Shown here: one piece after another, positions 39,623 to 49,364 of the stretch | How the letters are laid out: the number at the start of each line of letters is the position of its first letter | How positions within the stretch are numbered: the first letter of the stretch is position 1 | Assembly: GCF_012999535.1 (NCBI RefSeq) | Contig: NZ_JABBWV010000002.1 | Location: forward strand, 310,001 to 374,000 | Length of the DNA stretch: 64,000 nucleotides | Direction of reading: 5' to 3' | Source of the DNA: Microbispora sp. H11081 | Lineage (GTDB): Bacteria; Actinomycetota; Actinomycetes; Streptosporangiales; Streptosporangiaceae | The notes under the pieces: generated by a model | What the model was told of the DNA's origin: nothing | The model's input: the letters and a program-made list of their open reading frames with translations, nothing else | Databases searched by the model: none | Made by a program: the position numbers and the translations under genes

Positions 39623-40513
39623 ATGAAGGGTATGGAACCCAGCAGCCCGGCCGGCCGCCGCGGCATCGTCGTCGGCTACGACGGCTCCGACTTCGCCATG
39701 CAGGCGCTCGACTGGGCGATGGACGAGGCCGAGTACCGCGACACGCCCATCACGGTCAGCCACGCGTGGCGGACGCCGTACGGCGAGGCCGACGAGGAGG
39801 CGCGCAAGTCGCTGCACCACGCGGCCGAGCACGTGCTGTGGCACGGCGCCGAGTGCGCGCGGCAGTGCACGAGCGGCGTCACCGTGCGCGAGGACCTGTT
39901 CGAGGGCTCGCCCTGCGATCGGCTCGTCGCGCTGTCCGAGACGGCCGAGCTCGTCGTCGTGGGCTCGCGCGGGCTGAGCAGCGCGGCCCGGCGTGCGATG
40001 CGGCGGGTGGCGGGTTCGGTCGCGGGTCATGTGGCGACGCACGCGCTCTGCCCGGTCATCGTGGTCCGCGGCGCGGGAGCGCTGCCGCACCGCAGGCACC
40101 CCGGCCCGATCGTCGTCGGGGTCGGCGGCGGCGACGACCACGTGCTCGACTTCGCCTACCGCGAGGCCGCCCTGCGCGCGCTGTCCCTGATCGCGGTGCA
40201 CGCCTGGCACTACCCGTCGGCCGCGTGGGGCGCCGGCATGGCGCCGATGGTGATGTCGGAGGTCCCGGGCAGGGACGCCGTCGAGGCGCTGGAATCCGCC
40301 GTGGCGTCCTGGCGCGCGCGGTACCCGGACGTGCACACCCTGCTCCAGCCGGTCGAGGGCGCCGTGCTCGACGTGTTGACCGGCGCGTCTCCCGGCGCGA
40401 CCATGCTGGTCGTCGGGGCGACCCGCTCCAGGGGCGTGCTCGGCAGGCTCGGGTCGGTGACCCGGCCGCTGATCGACGCGGTCACCTGTCCTGTGGCCGT
40501 CGTCCACGCCTGA
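39623..40513 (+). CDS. Universal stress protein, tandem domains
   Basis: 296 residues with two USP domains. Domain 1 (about 10-150) begins GIVVGYDGSDFAMQALDWAMDEA and ends with SRGLSSAARRAMRRVAGSVAGHV. Domain 2 (about 160-296) has IVVGVGGGD and VVGATRSRGVLGRLGSVTRPL, which keeps the ATP-binding pattern. Likely induced by low oxygen or stationary phase through the box at 39581. ATG 39623 has GGCGGAG; ATG 39632 is an alternative. Confidence 0.9.
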   Translation: MKGMEPSSPAGRRGIVVGYDGSDFAMQALDWAMDEAEYRDTPITVSHAWRTPYGEADEEARKSLHHAAEHVLWHGAECARQCTSGVTVREDLFEGSPCDRLVALSETAELVVVGSRGLSSAARRAMRRVAGSVAGHVATHALCPVIVVRGAGALPHRRHPGPIVVGVGGGDDHVLDFAYREAALRALSLIAVHAWHYPSAAWGAGMAPMVMSEVPGRDAVEALESAVASWRARYPDVHTLLQPVEGAVLDVLTGASPGATMLVVGATRSRGVLGRLGSVTRPLIDAVTCPVAVVHA

Positions 40514-40650
40514 CCGGACGGGACCGATCCACGTCGGGCCGGGACGCGCAAGGGCAGCGCGCGTACGGTGGCGAGGTCAGGTAATCGGCAAAGTCCTACA
40601 AGTTTCCGATAAAGACACTTATATGTCCTGGCGTGGGGGTGGTATCGCCC

Positions 40651-40656
40651 TAAAGT
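40651..40656 (+). promoter_or_regulatory. Leaderless -10 of the secreted nuclease
   Basis: TAAAGT ends seven bases before the ATG at 40664; no ribosome site is present. Confidence 0.45.
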
Positions 40657-40663
40657 CCGGGGC

Positions 40664-43108
40664 ATGCGTGCTCTATCCAGGGTCAGTTCTCCTGACCGCT
40701 TCGGCGCCCGTGCGATCGCCGTGCTCGCCGCCGCCGGCCTCCTGGCCGCCGGCGTCGCGGTCGTCTCGCCCGCGCCCGCCTCCGCCGAGCCGGGCGACGT
40801 GGTGATCAGCCAGGTGTACGGGGGAGGCGGCAACTCCGGCGCCCCCTACACCAACGACTACGTCGAGCTGTTCAACCGCAGCACGGCCACCGTCTCGCTG
40901 GACGGCTGGTCCGTCCAGTACACGAGCGCCACCGGGACCGGCCTGTTCGGCTCCCAGAAGCAGAACCTGTCGGGCTCGCTCGCTCCCGGCCGGTACCACC
41001 TCGTCCAGCTCTCCGCCGGATCGACGCCGAGCGGCGCGCTCCCGGCCCCCGACACCACCGGCACGCTCAGCCTGAGCGCCACGGCGGGCAAGGTCGCCCT
41101 GGTCCGCTCGGCCACGGGCCTGGCCTGCAACGGCGGCTCCGCACTCTGCACCCCGGAGCAGACCGCGCAGATCGCCGACCTCGTCGGGTACGGCACGGCC
41201 AACTACTACGAGGGCACGGCGGCGGCCCCGGGGCTGGGCAACGCCACCGCCGCGGTGCGCGCCGGAGGCGGCTGCGCCGACACCGACGACAACGCCGCCG
41301 ACTTCGCCGTGGGCACGCCCGCGCCGCGCAACACTGCGACGCCTCCCGCGCCCTGCGGCGAGGTCTCCCCGTCGCCGTCGGCGAGTCCTTCCGCGTCCCC
41401 CTCCGCGTCTCCCTCCGTGTCGCCCTCCGTGTCGCCCTCCGTGTCGCCCTCCGCCTCGCCGTCGCCCGCCACGGACCCCTGCGAGGTGCCGGCGACCCGG
41501 CAGATCGCCGAGGTCCAGGGCAGCGGCGACGCCTCCCCGCTCGTGGGGCAGACCGTCCGGGTCGAGGGCATCGTGACCGGCGACTTCCAGGAGACCGGCC
41601 AGCAGAGCGGCTTCTACTTCCAGGACCCGACGCCCGACGCCGACCCGGCCACCTCCGACGGCCTGTTCGCGTTCGCCAGGGCGACCGTGAAGGACGTCAA
41701 GGTGGGCGACCGCGTGCTCGTCACCGGACGGGTCGTCGAGTTCAACGGGCTCACCGAGCTGTCCCCGGTCACGGCCGTGGACGTGTGCGGCACCGGCACG
41801 ATCACCCCGGCGGCCTACGACCTGCCGCGGGCCACGGGCGCCACCTTCGAGCCGTACGAGAACGTGCTGGTGACGTTCCCCGAGCCGCTGACGGTCACCG
41901 ACCACTACAACCTCGGCAGGTACGGCGAGGTGACGGTCGCCGCGGGCGGCAGGCTGTTCCAGCCGACCGACCGGCCCGGCGTGGACCCCGCGCTTGACGC
42001 CCGCAGGTCGCTGCTGATCGACGACGGCTCGAACACCGAGAACCCGGCCACGATCCCGTACACGACTCCGGAGGTCGTCCGGCTCGGGGACACCGCGACG
42101 GGCGTCACCGGCGTACTGAGCTACGGCTTCGGCGCCTACCGGCTGGAGCCGACCAAGCCGATCACCTTCGCGCGCACCAACCCGAGAACTCCGGCGCCCG
42201 CGCCGGTGGGCGGCAACGTCCGCGTCGCGAGCCTCAACACGCTCAACTGGTTCACCACGCTCGACTCGCGCGGCGCCGACACGGCCGAGGAGCAGCAGCG
42301 GCAGCTCACGAAGCTCATCGCCACGCTGAAGGGCCTGAACGCCGACGTGGTCGGGCTCATGGAGGTCGAGAACAACGGGCAGACCGCGCTGAACGCGCTG
42401 GTCGCCGCCCTGAACGCCGAGGTCGGCGCGGGCACGTACGCCGCCCTGGCGCACCCCTACCCGGGGACCGACGCGATCCAGGTGGCGGCGATCTACAAGC
42501 CGGCGCGGGTGAGCCCGGTGGGCGAGACGCTGTCGTCGACCGACCCCGTCTTCCGGCGTCCGCCGCTGATCCAGACCTTCCGCCGCACGGGCGGAGGCCA
42601 GCCGTTCACGCTGCTCGTCAACCACTTCAAGTCGAAGGGCTGCGACGAGGAGGCGACCGGCGGCGACATCGACCAGGGCGACGGCCAGGGCTGCTACAAC
42701 GCCGAGCGCGTACGGCAGGCTACGACGGTGCTCGGCCTGATCGACTCGCTGGACCTGCCGAACCCGCTGGTGATCGGCGACCTCAACGCCTACGGCGAGG
42801 AGGAGCCGATCGGCACGCTGGAGCAGGGCGGCCTCACCAGCCTGTCCAAGCGGTTCGTCCCCGCGGCGCAGCGCTACAGCTACCTGTTCGACGGGCTGTC
42901 CGGTGAGCTCGACCACGCCATGGCCGGCAAGCAACTGGTCAAGCGGGTGACGGGGGCGACGATCTGGCACGTCAACGCCGACGAGCCGCGCATCCTCGAC
43001 TACAACCTGGAGTTCAACCCGCGGAGCCTGTACCGGCCCGACGCGTTCCGCTCCTCCGACCACGACCCGCTGCTGATCGGGCTCGACCTGCCCGGCGGCA
43101 AGCACTGA
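40664..43108 (+). CDS. ExeM/NucH-family extracellular endonuclease
   Basis: 814 residues, secreted. Signal peptide with predicted cleavage after Ala41 (APASA). An N-terminal lamin-tail-like domain (VVISQVYGGGGNSGAPYTNDYVELFN, given in part) is followed by a Ser-Pro-Ala/Val repeat linker (about residues 225-265), then an OB-like domain and a C-terminal endonuclease/exonuclease/phosphatase domain: ASLNTLNWF, GLMEVENN, LLVNHFKSKG, VIGDLNAYGEE and SSDHDPLLIG. The enzyme degrades extracellular DNA for nutrients or in biofilms. Confidence 0.93.
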   Translation: MRALSRVSSPDRFGARAIAVLAAAGLLAAGVAVVSPAPASAEPGDVVISQVYGGGGNSGAPYTNDYVELFNRSTATVSLDGWSVQYTSATGTGLFGSQKQNLSGSLAPGRYHLVQLSAGSTPSGALPAPDTTGTLSLSATAGKVALVRSATGLACNGGSALCTPEQTAQIADLVGYGTANYYEGTAAAPGLGNATAAVRAGGGCADTDDNAADFAVGTPAPRNTATPPAPCGEVSPSPSASPSASPSASPSVSPSVSPSVSPSASPSPATDPCEVPATRQIAEVQGSGDASPLVGQTVRVEGIVTGDFQETGQQSGFYFQDPTPDADPATSDGLFAFARATVKDVKVGDRVLVTGRVVEFNGLTELSPVTAVDVCGTGTITPAAYDLPRATGATFEPYENVLVTFPEPLTVTDHYNLGRYGEVTVAAGGRLFQPTDRPGVDPALDARRSLLIDDGSNTENPATIPYTTPEVVRLGDTATGVTGVLSYGFGAYRLEPTKPITFARTNPRTPAPAPVGGNVRVASLNTLNWFTTLDSRGADTAEEQQRQLTKLIATLKGLNADVVGLMEVENNGQTALNALVAALNAEVGAGTYAALAHPYPGTDAIQVAAIYKPARVSPVGETLSSTDPVFRRPPLIQTFRRTGGGQPFTLLVNHFKSKGCDEEATGGDIDQGDGQGCYNAERVRQATTVLGLIDSLDLPNPLVIGDLNAYGEEEPIGTLEQGGLTSLSKRFVPAAQRYSYLFDGLSGELDHAMAGKQLVKRVTGATIWHVNADEPRILDYNLEFNPRSLYRPDAFRSSDHDPLLIGLDLPGGKH

Positions 43109-43118
43109 CGACCCGCGC

Positions 43119-43152
43119 GAGAAGGGGCCCCCGGCGACGGGGGTCCCTTCTC
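43119..43152. terminator. Bidirectional hairpin
   Basis: A 15-bp stem beginning GAGAAGGG with one G-T pair and a GCGA loop lies between the convergent nuclease and ctaD genes, immediately before the ctaD stop. Confidence 0.8.
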
Positions 43153-44841
43153 CTATTTCGCGTCGGGATCGACGAAGTCCCGCTTGGTCGCCGGCGGTTC
43201 GCCCGGCTCGCCGCCCACACGGGGGTGGCGCAGGTCGAAGGCGGGCCGCTCGGAGCGGATCGGCGGGATGGAGACGAAGTTGTGGCGCGGCGGCGGGCAC
43301 GACGTCGCCCATTCGAGCGAGTTGGCCGACCCCCACGGGTCGTCCACCGTCACCTTCTCCCCGTGCCGCACGGTCCACCAGAGGTTGTAGAGGAACGGCA
43401 GCGTGGACAGCCCGAGCAGGAACGCGCCCACACTCGACACCTGGTGCATCCAGGTGAAGCCGTCGCTGGCCGCGTAGTCGCCGTACCGCCGCGGCATGCC
43501 CTGCGAGCCGAGCCAGTGCTGGATGAGGAACGTCATGTGGAAGCCGATGAACAGCATCCAGAAGTGGATCTTCCCGAGCCGTTCGTTCAGCATCCTCCCG
43601 GTGAACTTCGGCCACCAGAAGTAGAAGCCCGAGAACATCGCGAAGACGACGGTGCCGAAGACCACGTAGTGGAAGTGCGCCACGACGAAGTAGCTGTCGG
43701 TGACGTGGAAGTCGAGCGGCGGCGACGCCAGGATCACCCCGGTGAGCCCGCCGAGCAGGAACGTCACGAGGAAGCCGACCGCCCACAGCATCGGCGTCTC
43801 GAACGAGAGATGGCCCCGCCACATGGTGCCGGTCCAGTTGAAGAACTTCACGCCCGTGGGCACGGCGATCAGGAACGTCATCAGCGAGAAGAACGGCAGC
43901 AGCACGCGCCCGGTGGCGAACATGTGGTGCGCCCAGACGGTCATCGACAGACCCGTGATCGCGATCGTCGCGCCGACCATGCCGACGTACCCGAACAGCG
44001 GCTTGCGGCTGAAGACGGGGATCACCTCGGTGACGATGCCGAAGAACGGCAGCGCGATGATGTAGACCTCCGGATGGCCGAAGAACCAGAACAGGTGCTG
44101 CCACAGCAGCGGCCCGCCGGTCTGCGGATCGTAGATGTGCGCGCCGAACTTGCGGTCGATCTCCAGGGCCAGCAGCGCGGCGGCGAGCACGGGGAAGGCC
44201 AGCAGCACGAGGATCGAGGTGAAGAACACGTTCCAGGTGAAGATCGGCATCCGGAACATCGTCATGCCGGGGGCGCGCATGCACATGATCGTCGTGATGA
44301 AGTTGACCGAGCCGAGGATCGTCCCGAGTCCGGACAGGGCCAGGCCCATGATCCACAGGTCCGCGCCGAGTTGCGGCGTGTAGGCCGTGTGCGCCAGCGG
44401 CGTGTAGGCCGTCCAGCCGAACGTCGGCGCACCGCCCGCGAGCGAGGCCGCCAGCACCATGAGGCCGCCGAAGAGGAACAGCCAGTAGCTCGCCATGTTG
44501 AGCCTGGGGAACGCCACGTCGGGCGCGCCGATCTGCAGGGGCATCACCGCGTTGGCGAACCCGGCGAACAGCGGCGTCGCGAACAGCAGCAGCATGACGC
44601 TGCCGTGCAGCGTGAAGAGCTGGTTGTACTGCTGCAGGGTGACGAACTGCATGCCGGGCTCGAGGAGCTCCGCCCGGATGACCATGGCCTCCAGGCCGCC
44701 GATGATGAAGAACACGAACGCGGTGATCATGTAGAGGTTGCCGATCACCTTGTGGTCCGTGCTCGACATCCAGGTGGTGATCCGGCCCCCGGGCCCTTTC
44801 GGGACCGTCAGATCGGTCGGCCGTACGGCGTGAGTCGTCAT
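43153..44841 (-). CDS. ctaD: Cytochrome c oxidase subunit I
   Basis: 562 residues, 12 membrane helices. Haem-copper oxidase catalytic subunit. Histidine ligands appear in [20 protein letters not shown] (with the cross-linked His-Tyr), the [10 protein letters not shown] pair and [11 protein letters not shown]. The C-terminal 60 residues form a Pro-rich cytoplasmic tail. It stands alone, without ctaC or ctaE, as second copies of ctaD often do in actinomycetes, so the main operon is probably elsewhere. Divergent from trxA. Confidence 0.95.
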   Translation of the reverse strand: MTTHAVRPTDLTVPKGPGGRITTWMSSTDHKVIGNLYMITAFVFFIIGGLEAMVIRAELLEPGMQFVTLQQYNQLFTLHGSVMLLLFATPLFAGFANAVMPLQIGAPDVAFPRLNMASYWLFLFGGLMVLAASLAGGAPTFGWTAYTPLAHTAYTPQLGADLWIMGLALSGLGTILGSVNFITTIMCMRAPGMTMFRMPIFTWNVFFTSILVLLAFPVLAAALLALEIDRKFGAHIYDPQTGGPLLWQHLFWFFGHPEVYIIALPFFGIVTEVIPVFSRKPLFGYVGMVGATIAITGLSMTVWAHHMFATGRVLLPFFSLMTFLIAVPTGVKFFNWTGTMWRGHLSFETPMLWAVGFLVTFLLGGLTGVILASPPLDFHVTDSYFVVAHFHYVVFGTVVFAMFSGFYFWWPKFTGRMLNERLGKIHFWMLFIGFHMTFLIQHWLGSQGMPRRYGDYAASDGFTWMHQVSSVGAFLLGLSTLPFLYNLWWTVRHGEKVTVDDPWGSANSLEWATSCPPPRHNFVSIPPIRSERPAFDLRHPRVGGEPGEPPATKRDFVDPDAK

Positions 44842-44965
44842 CCGGGTGCTCCTTCTACATCAAGAAGGTGTCTCCTGCCCAGTCACGCGAGTGGTGTCGC
44901 GAAATGGAATGCTGGGATCGTCCGGCTGGTTATGCCCGCTGAAGACCGAGCGAAAGGAGTCGCCC

Positions 44966-45331
44966 GTGGCGACCATCGAGGTAACCGAGAAGAACTTCAA
45001 CGACATCGCCGACAATGGCATCGTACTGCTGGATTTCTGGGCGTCCTGGTGCGGCCCCTGCCGCTCGTTCGCCCCGATCTTCGAAAAGGCGTCCGAGGAG
45101 CACGCGGACATCACCTTCGGGAAGATCGACACCGAGGCGCAGCCGGCCCTGTCGGAGGGCTTTGAGATCAGTGCGATTCCGACAATTATGGCGATTCGTG
45201 ACGGCATCGTGGTGTTCGCCCAGCCGGGCGCGCTGCCCGCGCCGGCGCTCGAGGACCTGATCCGCCAGTTGCGGGCGCTCGACATGGACGCCATCCGCGC
45301 CCAGATCGAGGCCGAGGCCAAGAACAGCTGA
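44966..45331 (+). CDS. trxA: Thioredoxin
   Basis: 121 residues from a GTG with AAAGGAG seven bases upstream. Active site WASWCGPCRSF with the CGPC redox pair; the cis-proline is in ISAIPTIMAI. The C-terminal tail (DMDAIRAQIEAEAKNS) is slightly longer than in E. coli. Cytoplasmic disulphide reductase. No thioredoxin reductase gene is adjacent. Confidence 0.95.
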   Translation: MATIEVTEKNFNDIADNGIVLLDFWASWCGPCRSFAPIFEKASEEHADITFGKIDTEAQPALSEGFEISAIPTIMAIRDGIVVFAQPGALPAPALEDLIRQLRALDMDAIRAQIEAEAKNS

Positions 45332-45351
45332 GGAGCCGCCCGGCAGACGAG

Positions 45352-45393
45352 ACCGCCGTCACCCGGTCCGAGTGATCGGAGGGCGACGGCGGT
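45352..45393. terminator. Bidirectional hairpin
   Basis: ACCGCCGTC-A-CCC pairs with GGG-C-GACGGCGGT, and inside it TCCGA pairs with TCGGA around GTGA. It lies between convergent trxA and the DAHP synthase gene. Confidence 0.8.
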
Positions 45394-45423
45394 GTCAGTG
45401 TGTGCGCGCCCGCGGCGCGCCGG

Positions 45424-46776
45424 TCAGCTCGACCGGTACAGCTCGGCGACGCGGAAGGCGAGGTCGAGCGACTGGCCGCGGTTGAGGCGGGGGTCGCAGG
45501 CGGTCTCGTACCGCAGCGCCAGATCCTCCTCCACGATCGCGTGCCCGCCGCCCACGCACTCGGTGACGTCGTCGCCGGTGAACTCGATGTGGATGCCGCC
45601 GGGGTGGGTGCCGAGCGCGTGGTGGACCTCGAAGAACCCGGCGACCTCGTCGAGCACGTCGTCGAGGCGGCGGGTCTTGTGCCCGCTCGGCGCCTCGAAG
45701 GTGTTGCCGTGCATCGGGTCGCACACCCAGGCCACGGTGGCGCCGCTGGCGTTGACCTTCTCCACCAGCGTCGGCAGCGCGTCGCGGACCCTGCCCGCGC
45801 CCATCCGCGTGATGAAGGTGAGCCGGCCGGGCTCGTTGTCCGGGTTCAGCTTGTCGATCAGCGCGAGGGCCTCTTCCGGCGTGGTGGTCGGGCCGAGCTT
45901 CACGCCGATCGGGTTGCGGATGCGGCTGAAGAACTCCACGTGGGCGCCGTCGAGCTGCCGGGTGCGCTCGCCGATCCACACCATGTGCGCCGACACGTCG
46001 TACGGCAGGCCCGTACGGGAGTCGATCCGGGTGAGTGCCTGGTCGTAGTCGAGGATCAGGGCCTCGTGGGAGGAGTAGAACTCCACGGTGTGGAACTCCT
46101 CGGGGTCGGCCCCGCAGGCCCGCATGAACGCCAGCGCCTGGTCGATCTCGCGGGCCAGCTGCTCGTAGCGCCGCCCGGCCGGGGACTCCGCGACGAAGTC
46201 CTGGTTCCAGGCGTGGACCTGGCGCAGGTCGGCGTAGCCGCCCTTGGTGAAGGCCCGCGCGAGGTTCAGCGTGCTCGCCGAGGAGTGGTAGGCCCGCAGC
46301 AGCCGGTTCGGGTCGGGACGGCGGGCCTCGGGGGTGAAGTCGAACCCGTTGACCATGTCGCCCCGGTAGGCCGGCAGCTCGACGCCGTCGCGGGTCTCCG
46401 TGGGCTTGGACCGCGGCTTGGCGAACTGCCCGGCGAGCCGGCCGATCTTGACGACCGGGACGCGGCCCGCGTAGGTCAGCACGATCGCCATCTGAAGCAG
46501 CGTCTTGAGCTTGTTGCGCACGTTCTCCGCAGTCGCGCCCGCGAAGGTCTCCGCGCAGTCGCCGCCCTGCAGGACGAACGCCTCGCCCCGCGCCACGGCG
46601 GCCATGCGGTCCTTGAGCTGGTCGCACTCGCCGGCGAACACCAGCGGGGGCAGGGACGTCAGCTCCGCCACGACCTTGTCCAGTTCGCCGCGGTCGGGCC
46701 AGTCCGGCTGCTGGGCCGCGGGCAGGTCACGCCAGGTGGCCAGGGCACGCGAGGTGTCGGGGTTTGATGCGCTCAC
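45424..46776 (-). CDS. 3-Deoxy-7-phosphoheptulonate synthase, class II
   Basis: 450 residues, first enzyme of the shikimate pathway: phosphoenolpyruvate plus erythrose 4-phosphate to DAHP. Class II features are clear: WRDLPAAQQPDWPD, VFAGECDQLKDRMA, LQGGDCAETFAG, IGRLAGQFAKPRS and WVCDPMHGNTFEA. Start chosen at GTG 46776 because TAACCT (46790-46785) is a leaderless -10 eight bases upstream; TTG 46785 and GTG 46782 are in frame. That -10 overlaps the stop codon of the FAD oxidoreductase gene. Could supply housekeeping aromatic amino acids or a pathway. Confidence 0.95.
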   Translation of the reverse strand: MSASNPDTSRALATWRDLPAAQQPDWPDRGELDKVVAELTSLPPLVFAGECDQLKDRMAAVARGEAFVLQGGDCAETFAGATAENVRNKLKTLLQMAIVLTYAGRVPVVKIGRLAGQFAKPRSKPTETRDGVELPAYRGDMVNGFDFTPEARRPDPNRLLRAYHSSASTLNLARAFTKGGYADLRQVHAWNQDFVAESPAGRRYEQLAREIDQALAFMRACGADPEEFHTVEFYSSHEALILDYDQALTRIDSRTGLPYDVSAHMVWIGERTRQLDGAHVEFFSRIRNPIGVKLGPTTTPEEALALIDKLNPDNEPGRLTFITRMGAGRVRDALPTLVEKVNASGATVAWVCDPMHGNTFEAPSGHKTRRLDDVLDEVAGFFEVHHALGTHPGGIHIEFTGDDVTECVGGGHAIVEEDLALRYETACDPRLNRGQSLDLAFRVAELYRSS

Positions 46777-46787
46777 GGTCACCAAGG

Positions 46788-48035
46788 TTATTGCACCCCG
46801 TCCTGTGCGGCTCCCTCCCTGTCCACTTGCTGAGATCTTTTTTCTTGCGCGGGAAGCCGCACATGCTCGGGCAGCACGCCGAGCCCGATGAAGCGGGGCA
46901 GCAGCGAGCGCACCACCGGTACGCGGGTGAGGTCGGGTATCCGCGCCACCGGCCCGGTGAGGGCGGGCCTGATGAGCCGCTCCTGCACCACCCGCTGCGC
47001 GGCCTGGACGACGGCCGTGGGCGCCTTCCTGCGCCGCTCCACCCGCGCCAGCAGCGCCGCGGGGGCCTCGCCGCGGCGCAGGGCGGGCCCGACGATGTTG
47101 GCGGTCGCGACGGCGTCCTGCACGGCGAGGTTGATCCCGACGCCGAAGACCGGCGACATCGCGTGGGCCGCATCGCCGATCAGCAGCAGCCCGGGCAGGT
47201 GCCAGCGGGTCAGCCGGTTCAGCTCGACGCTCAGCACGCCCACCTCGTCGAAGCCGCGCAGCTCGGACGTCCTGCCGGCGAGGAAGGGCAGCAGCCGTCC
47301 GACCTCGCGGCGCAGCCCGTCGACGCCCCCGTCCCGCAGCGCGGCGAAGCCGCCCTTCGGGATGACGTAGGCGAGCTGCCAGTACGTCTCCCTGTTGATC
47401 GCGACCATGAGCCGCCCCGCCGAGGTCCGCAGGAACGGCTCCCCCGGGTCGTCCGCCGCGCGCGGCAGCCGGAACCAGACGACGTCCATCGGCGCGCCGA
47501 ACCGCTTCGGCGAAAGACCCGCCGCCCGCCGCAGGTCGGAGTGCCTGCCGTCCGCGGCGACCGTGAGCAGCGCCCTGATCTCGTGCTCCTCGCCCCGCTC
47601 GTCGCGGTAGCGCACGCCACGGATCGCGCCGTCGCTCCGTACGAGATCGGTGACCGTGGCGTTCATCAGGAGGCGGAAGCCCGGGTAGGCGCGCGCCTCA
47701 CGGGTGAGGAGGTCGAGGAAGTCCCACTGCGGGACGAAGGCGATGTACCGATACTTGCCCGGCAGGCGCCGCAGGTCGGAGATGGGCACCTCGGCGTCGT
47801 CGGTCCTGACCGACATGGTGTGCGCCTTGCGGTGCGGCAGCCGGTGGAACGCCTCGGACAGCCCGATCTCGTCCAGCACCTGGAGGGTCGAGGGATGGAT
47901 GGTGTCGCCGCGGAAGTCACGCAGGAAGTCCGCGTGCTTCTCCAGCAGAGTGACGTCGACGCCCGCGCGGGCCAGGAGCAGCGCGAGCATCGCCCCCGCG
48001 GGCCCGCCGCCCGCGATCACGCATGTGGTCTCCAT
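46788..48035 (-). CDS. FAD-dependent oxidoreductase (aromatic hydroxylase type)
   Basis: 415 residues. N-terminal GxGxxG appears as VIAGGGPAGAMLALLLARAG; the DG motif is VAADGRHSDLRRAAG and the GD motif LLIGDAAHAMSPVFGVGINLAVQDA (given in part), all features of group A flavin monooxygenases. The C-terminus (about 60 residues) is basic. Close relatives are annotated as menaquinone- or secondary-metabolite-related oxygenases, but the substrate is unknown. Its stop codon is part of the DAHP synthase promoter. Confidence 0.88.
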   Translation of the reverse strand: METTCVIAGGGPAGAMLALLLARAGVDVTLLEKHADFLRDFRGDTIHPSTLQVLDEIGLSEAFHRLPHRKAHTMSVRTDDAEVPISDLRRLPGKYRYIAFVPQWDFLDLLTREARAYPGFRLLMNATVTDLVRSDGAIRGVRYRDERGEEHEIRALLTVAADGRHSDLRRAAGLSPKRFGAPMDVVWFRLPRAADDPGEPFLRTSAGRLMVAINRETYWQLAYVIPKGGFAALRDGGVDGLRREVGRLLPFLAGRTSELRGFDEVGVLSVELNRLTRWHLPGLLLIGDAAHAMSPVFGVGINLAVQDAVATANIVGPALRRGEAPAALLARVERRRKAPTAVVQAAQRVVQERLIRPALTGPVARIPDLTRVPVVRSLLPRFIGLGVLPEHVRLPAQEKRSQQVDREGAAQDGVQ

Positions 48036-48164
48036 AATTCATCACCCGCTGAAATCATCTCACGCGGCGGGCCGGGCCGCCAGGGCCGGCCCCGGTGGGC
48101 CTACCGCGGCGCACACGGGACCCGCTACGTTGTGATCAATGGAGTCGGCCTTCGGGAGTCCGCT

Positions 48165-48332
48165 GTGAGTGCTCGTGTCACCAGCCTGCCGCGCGTCGCG
48201 GCCGGGGCGATGGTCCTGTCCCTCGTGGCGTCGCTGACCGTGGGAGCCCCCGCGGCGCTCGCCGCGAGCCCCGGCTCCGAGCCGCACACCGGCAACGTGC
48301 GCGGCTCGGAGTCCCTCACGCTGGAGGCCTGA
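48165..48332 (+). CDS. Small secreted peptide
   Basis: 55 residues from a GTG with GGGAG six bases upstream. Residues 1-34 form a classic signal peptide (basic N-terminus, long hydrophobic core, cleavage near ALAA), leaving a mature acidic peptide of about 21-22 residues (SPGSEPHTGNVRGSESLTLEA or close). No cysteine. No family recognised. It is divergent from the FAD gene and ends 18 bp before the end of the convergent phosphotransferase. Function unknown; a signalling or surface role is possible. Confidence 0.6.
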   Translation: MSARVTSLPRVAAGAMVLSLVASLTVGAPAALAASPGSEPHTGNVRGSESLTLEA

Positions 48333-48350
48333 CCTCCGGCGCGCGTGGCG

Positions 48351-49355
48351 TCAGACGTGGGCGGGATTGCGCGACCCCGCCCGCAGCACGTCCAGGCAGG
48401 CGGCCAGTGACCGCGTGGTGACGTCCCTGGTGGAGGCGTAGGCCTCCTCCGGATACTGCCGCGGGCCCTCTTCCACCAGCATGATCAGGTAGAGGTAGGC
48501 GCGGTAGAGGGTGATGCGGATCCGGGCGGCGTGGTCGAGCCGCACCGGGCCGGCCTCCTGCCGGTACCCGGCGAGCATCGGGTCGTCCTCGCGCAGCTCG
48601 CCGAAGATGGTGGGCGTGACGAAGTCGGCGAGGGGGTCGCCCCAGAAGGCCCTCTCGTGGTCGATGAGCGCCTGGACGCGCCTGTCGCCGTCCAGGAACA
48701 CGTTGCCGGGCCACAGGTCGAAGTGCACCAGCGACGGCGTGGTGACCTGGTCGAGGACGTGCGCGTTCATGTGGACGAGCCCGACGATCTCCACGATGGT
48801 CGCCGGGAGCCGGGTGTTGTAGTGGACGGCGTCGTCGAGCAGGGCGCCGATCATGACGAGGAACGCCTCCCGCCACGTCTGGCCGGTCAGCCCGGCGTAC
48901 GGGTAGCCGAAGACGCCCGTGCCGGGGACGGCGTGCAGGCGGGCGAGGTGGCGGCCGAGCTGGAACCGCAGCGCGCCCTCCTCCGCGGGGGTGACCTTCG
49001 TCCGGTTCCAGGGAACCCCGTCCAGCGCCGACAGGATGAGGTAGTCCCCGCCCAGCACCGGATCGTCGAACGACGCCTTCAGCAGTTCGGGCATCGGCAG
49101 CCCCGTGGGCCCGGCGAGGTGGTAGACCATCGCCTCGGTGCGCAGCAGGTGCCGCTCGTAGGCCAGCAACCGCAGGTCGGGCGGCGGCCCGAGCTTGAGC
49201 ACCGCCTCACGTCCGTCGTCGAGGCCGAGCCGCCACACGGCGTTGGCGAAACCGTCGTTGAGCTCCTCCGACGAGGTCAGCCCGCAGCCCAGCGCGTCGC
49301 GGGCGACCTTGTCGAGTTGCGCGGGGGACAACCGCCTCTTCGTCCTGCTGTCCAT
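48351..49355 (-). CDS. Phosphotransferase family protein (APH-like)
   Basis: 334 residues. The kinase-like catalytic loop is VHFDLWPGNVFLDGD (HxDxxxxN) and the metal-binding block LIDHERAFWGDPLADF. The N-lobe has ELNDGFANAVWRLGL and AVLKLGPPPD with the ATP lysine. Similar proteins phosphorylate hydroxyl groups on sugars, antibiotics or choline-like molecules. It directly precedes nothing on its strand and follows galM by nine bases, so it is probably the second gene of the operator-controlled galM transcript. A sugar-related substrate is possible. Confidence 0.82.
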   Translation of the reverse strand: MDSRTKRRLSPAQLDKVARDALGCGLTSSEELNDGFANAVWRLGLDDGREAVLKLGPPPDLRLLAYERHLLRTEAMVYHLAGPTGLPMPELLKASFDDPVLGGDYLILSALDGVPWNRTKVTPAEEGALRFQLGRHLARLHAVPGTGVFGYPYAGLTGQTWREAFLVMIGALLDDAVHYNTRLPATIVEIVGLVHMNAHVLDQVTTPSLVHFDLWPGNVFLDGDRRVQALIDHERAFWGDPLADFVTPTIFGELREDDPMLAGYRQEAGPVRLDHAARIRITLYRAYLYLIMLVEEGPRQYPEEAYASTRDVTTRSLAACLDVLRAGSRNPAHV

Positions 49356-49364
49356 TCGGTCTTC

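Noticed and set aside
40673-44356. 1227-codon open frame on the minus strand
   Set aside because: It runs antisense through the secreted nuclease and in a shifted frame through ctaD; its translation is Arg/Gly/Ala-rich without motifs, a usual artefact of high-GC DNA.
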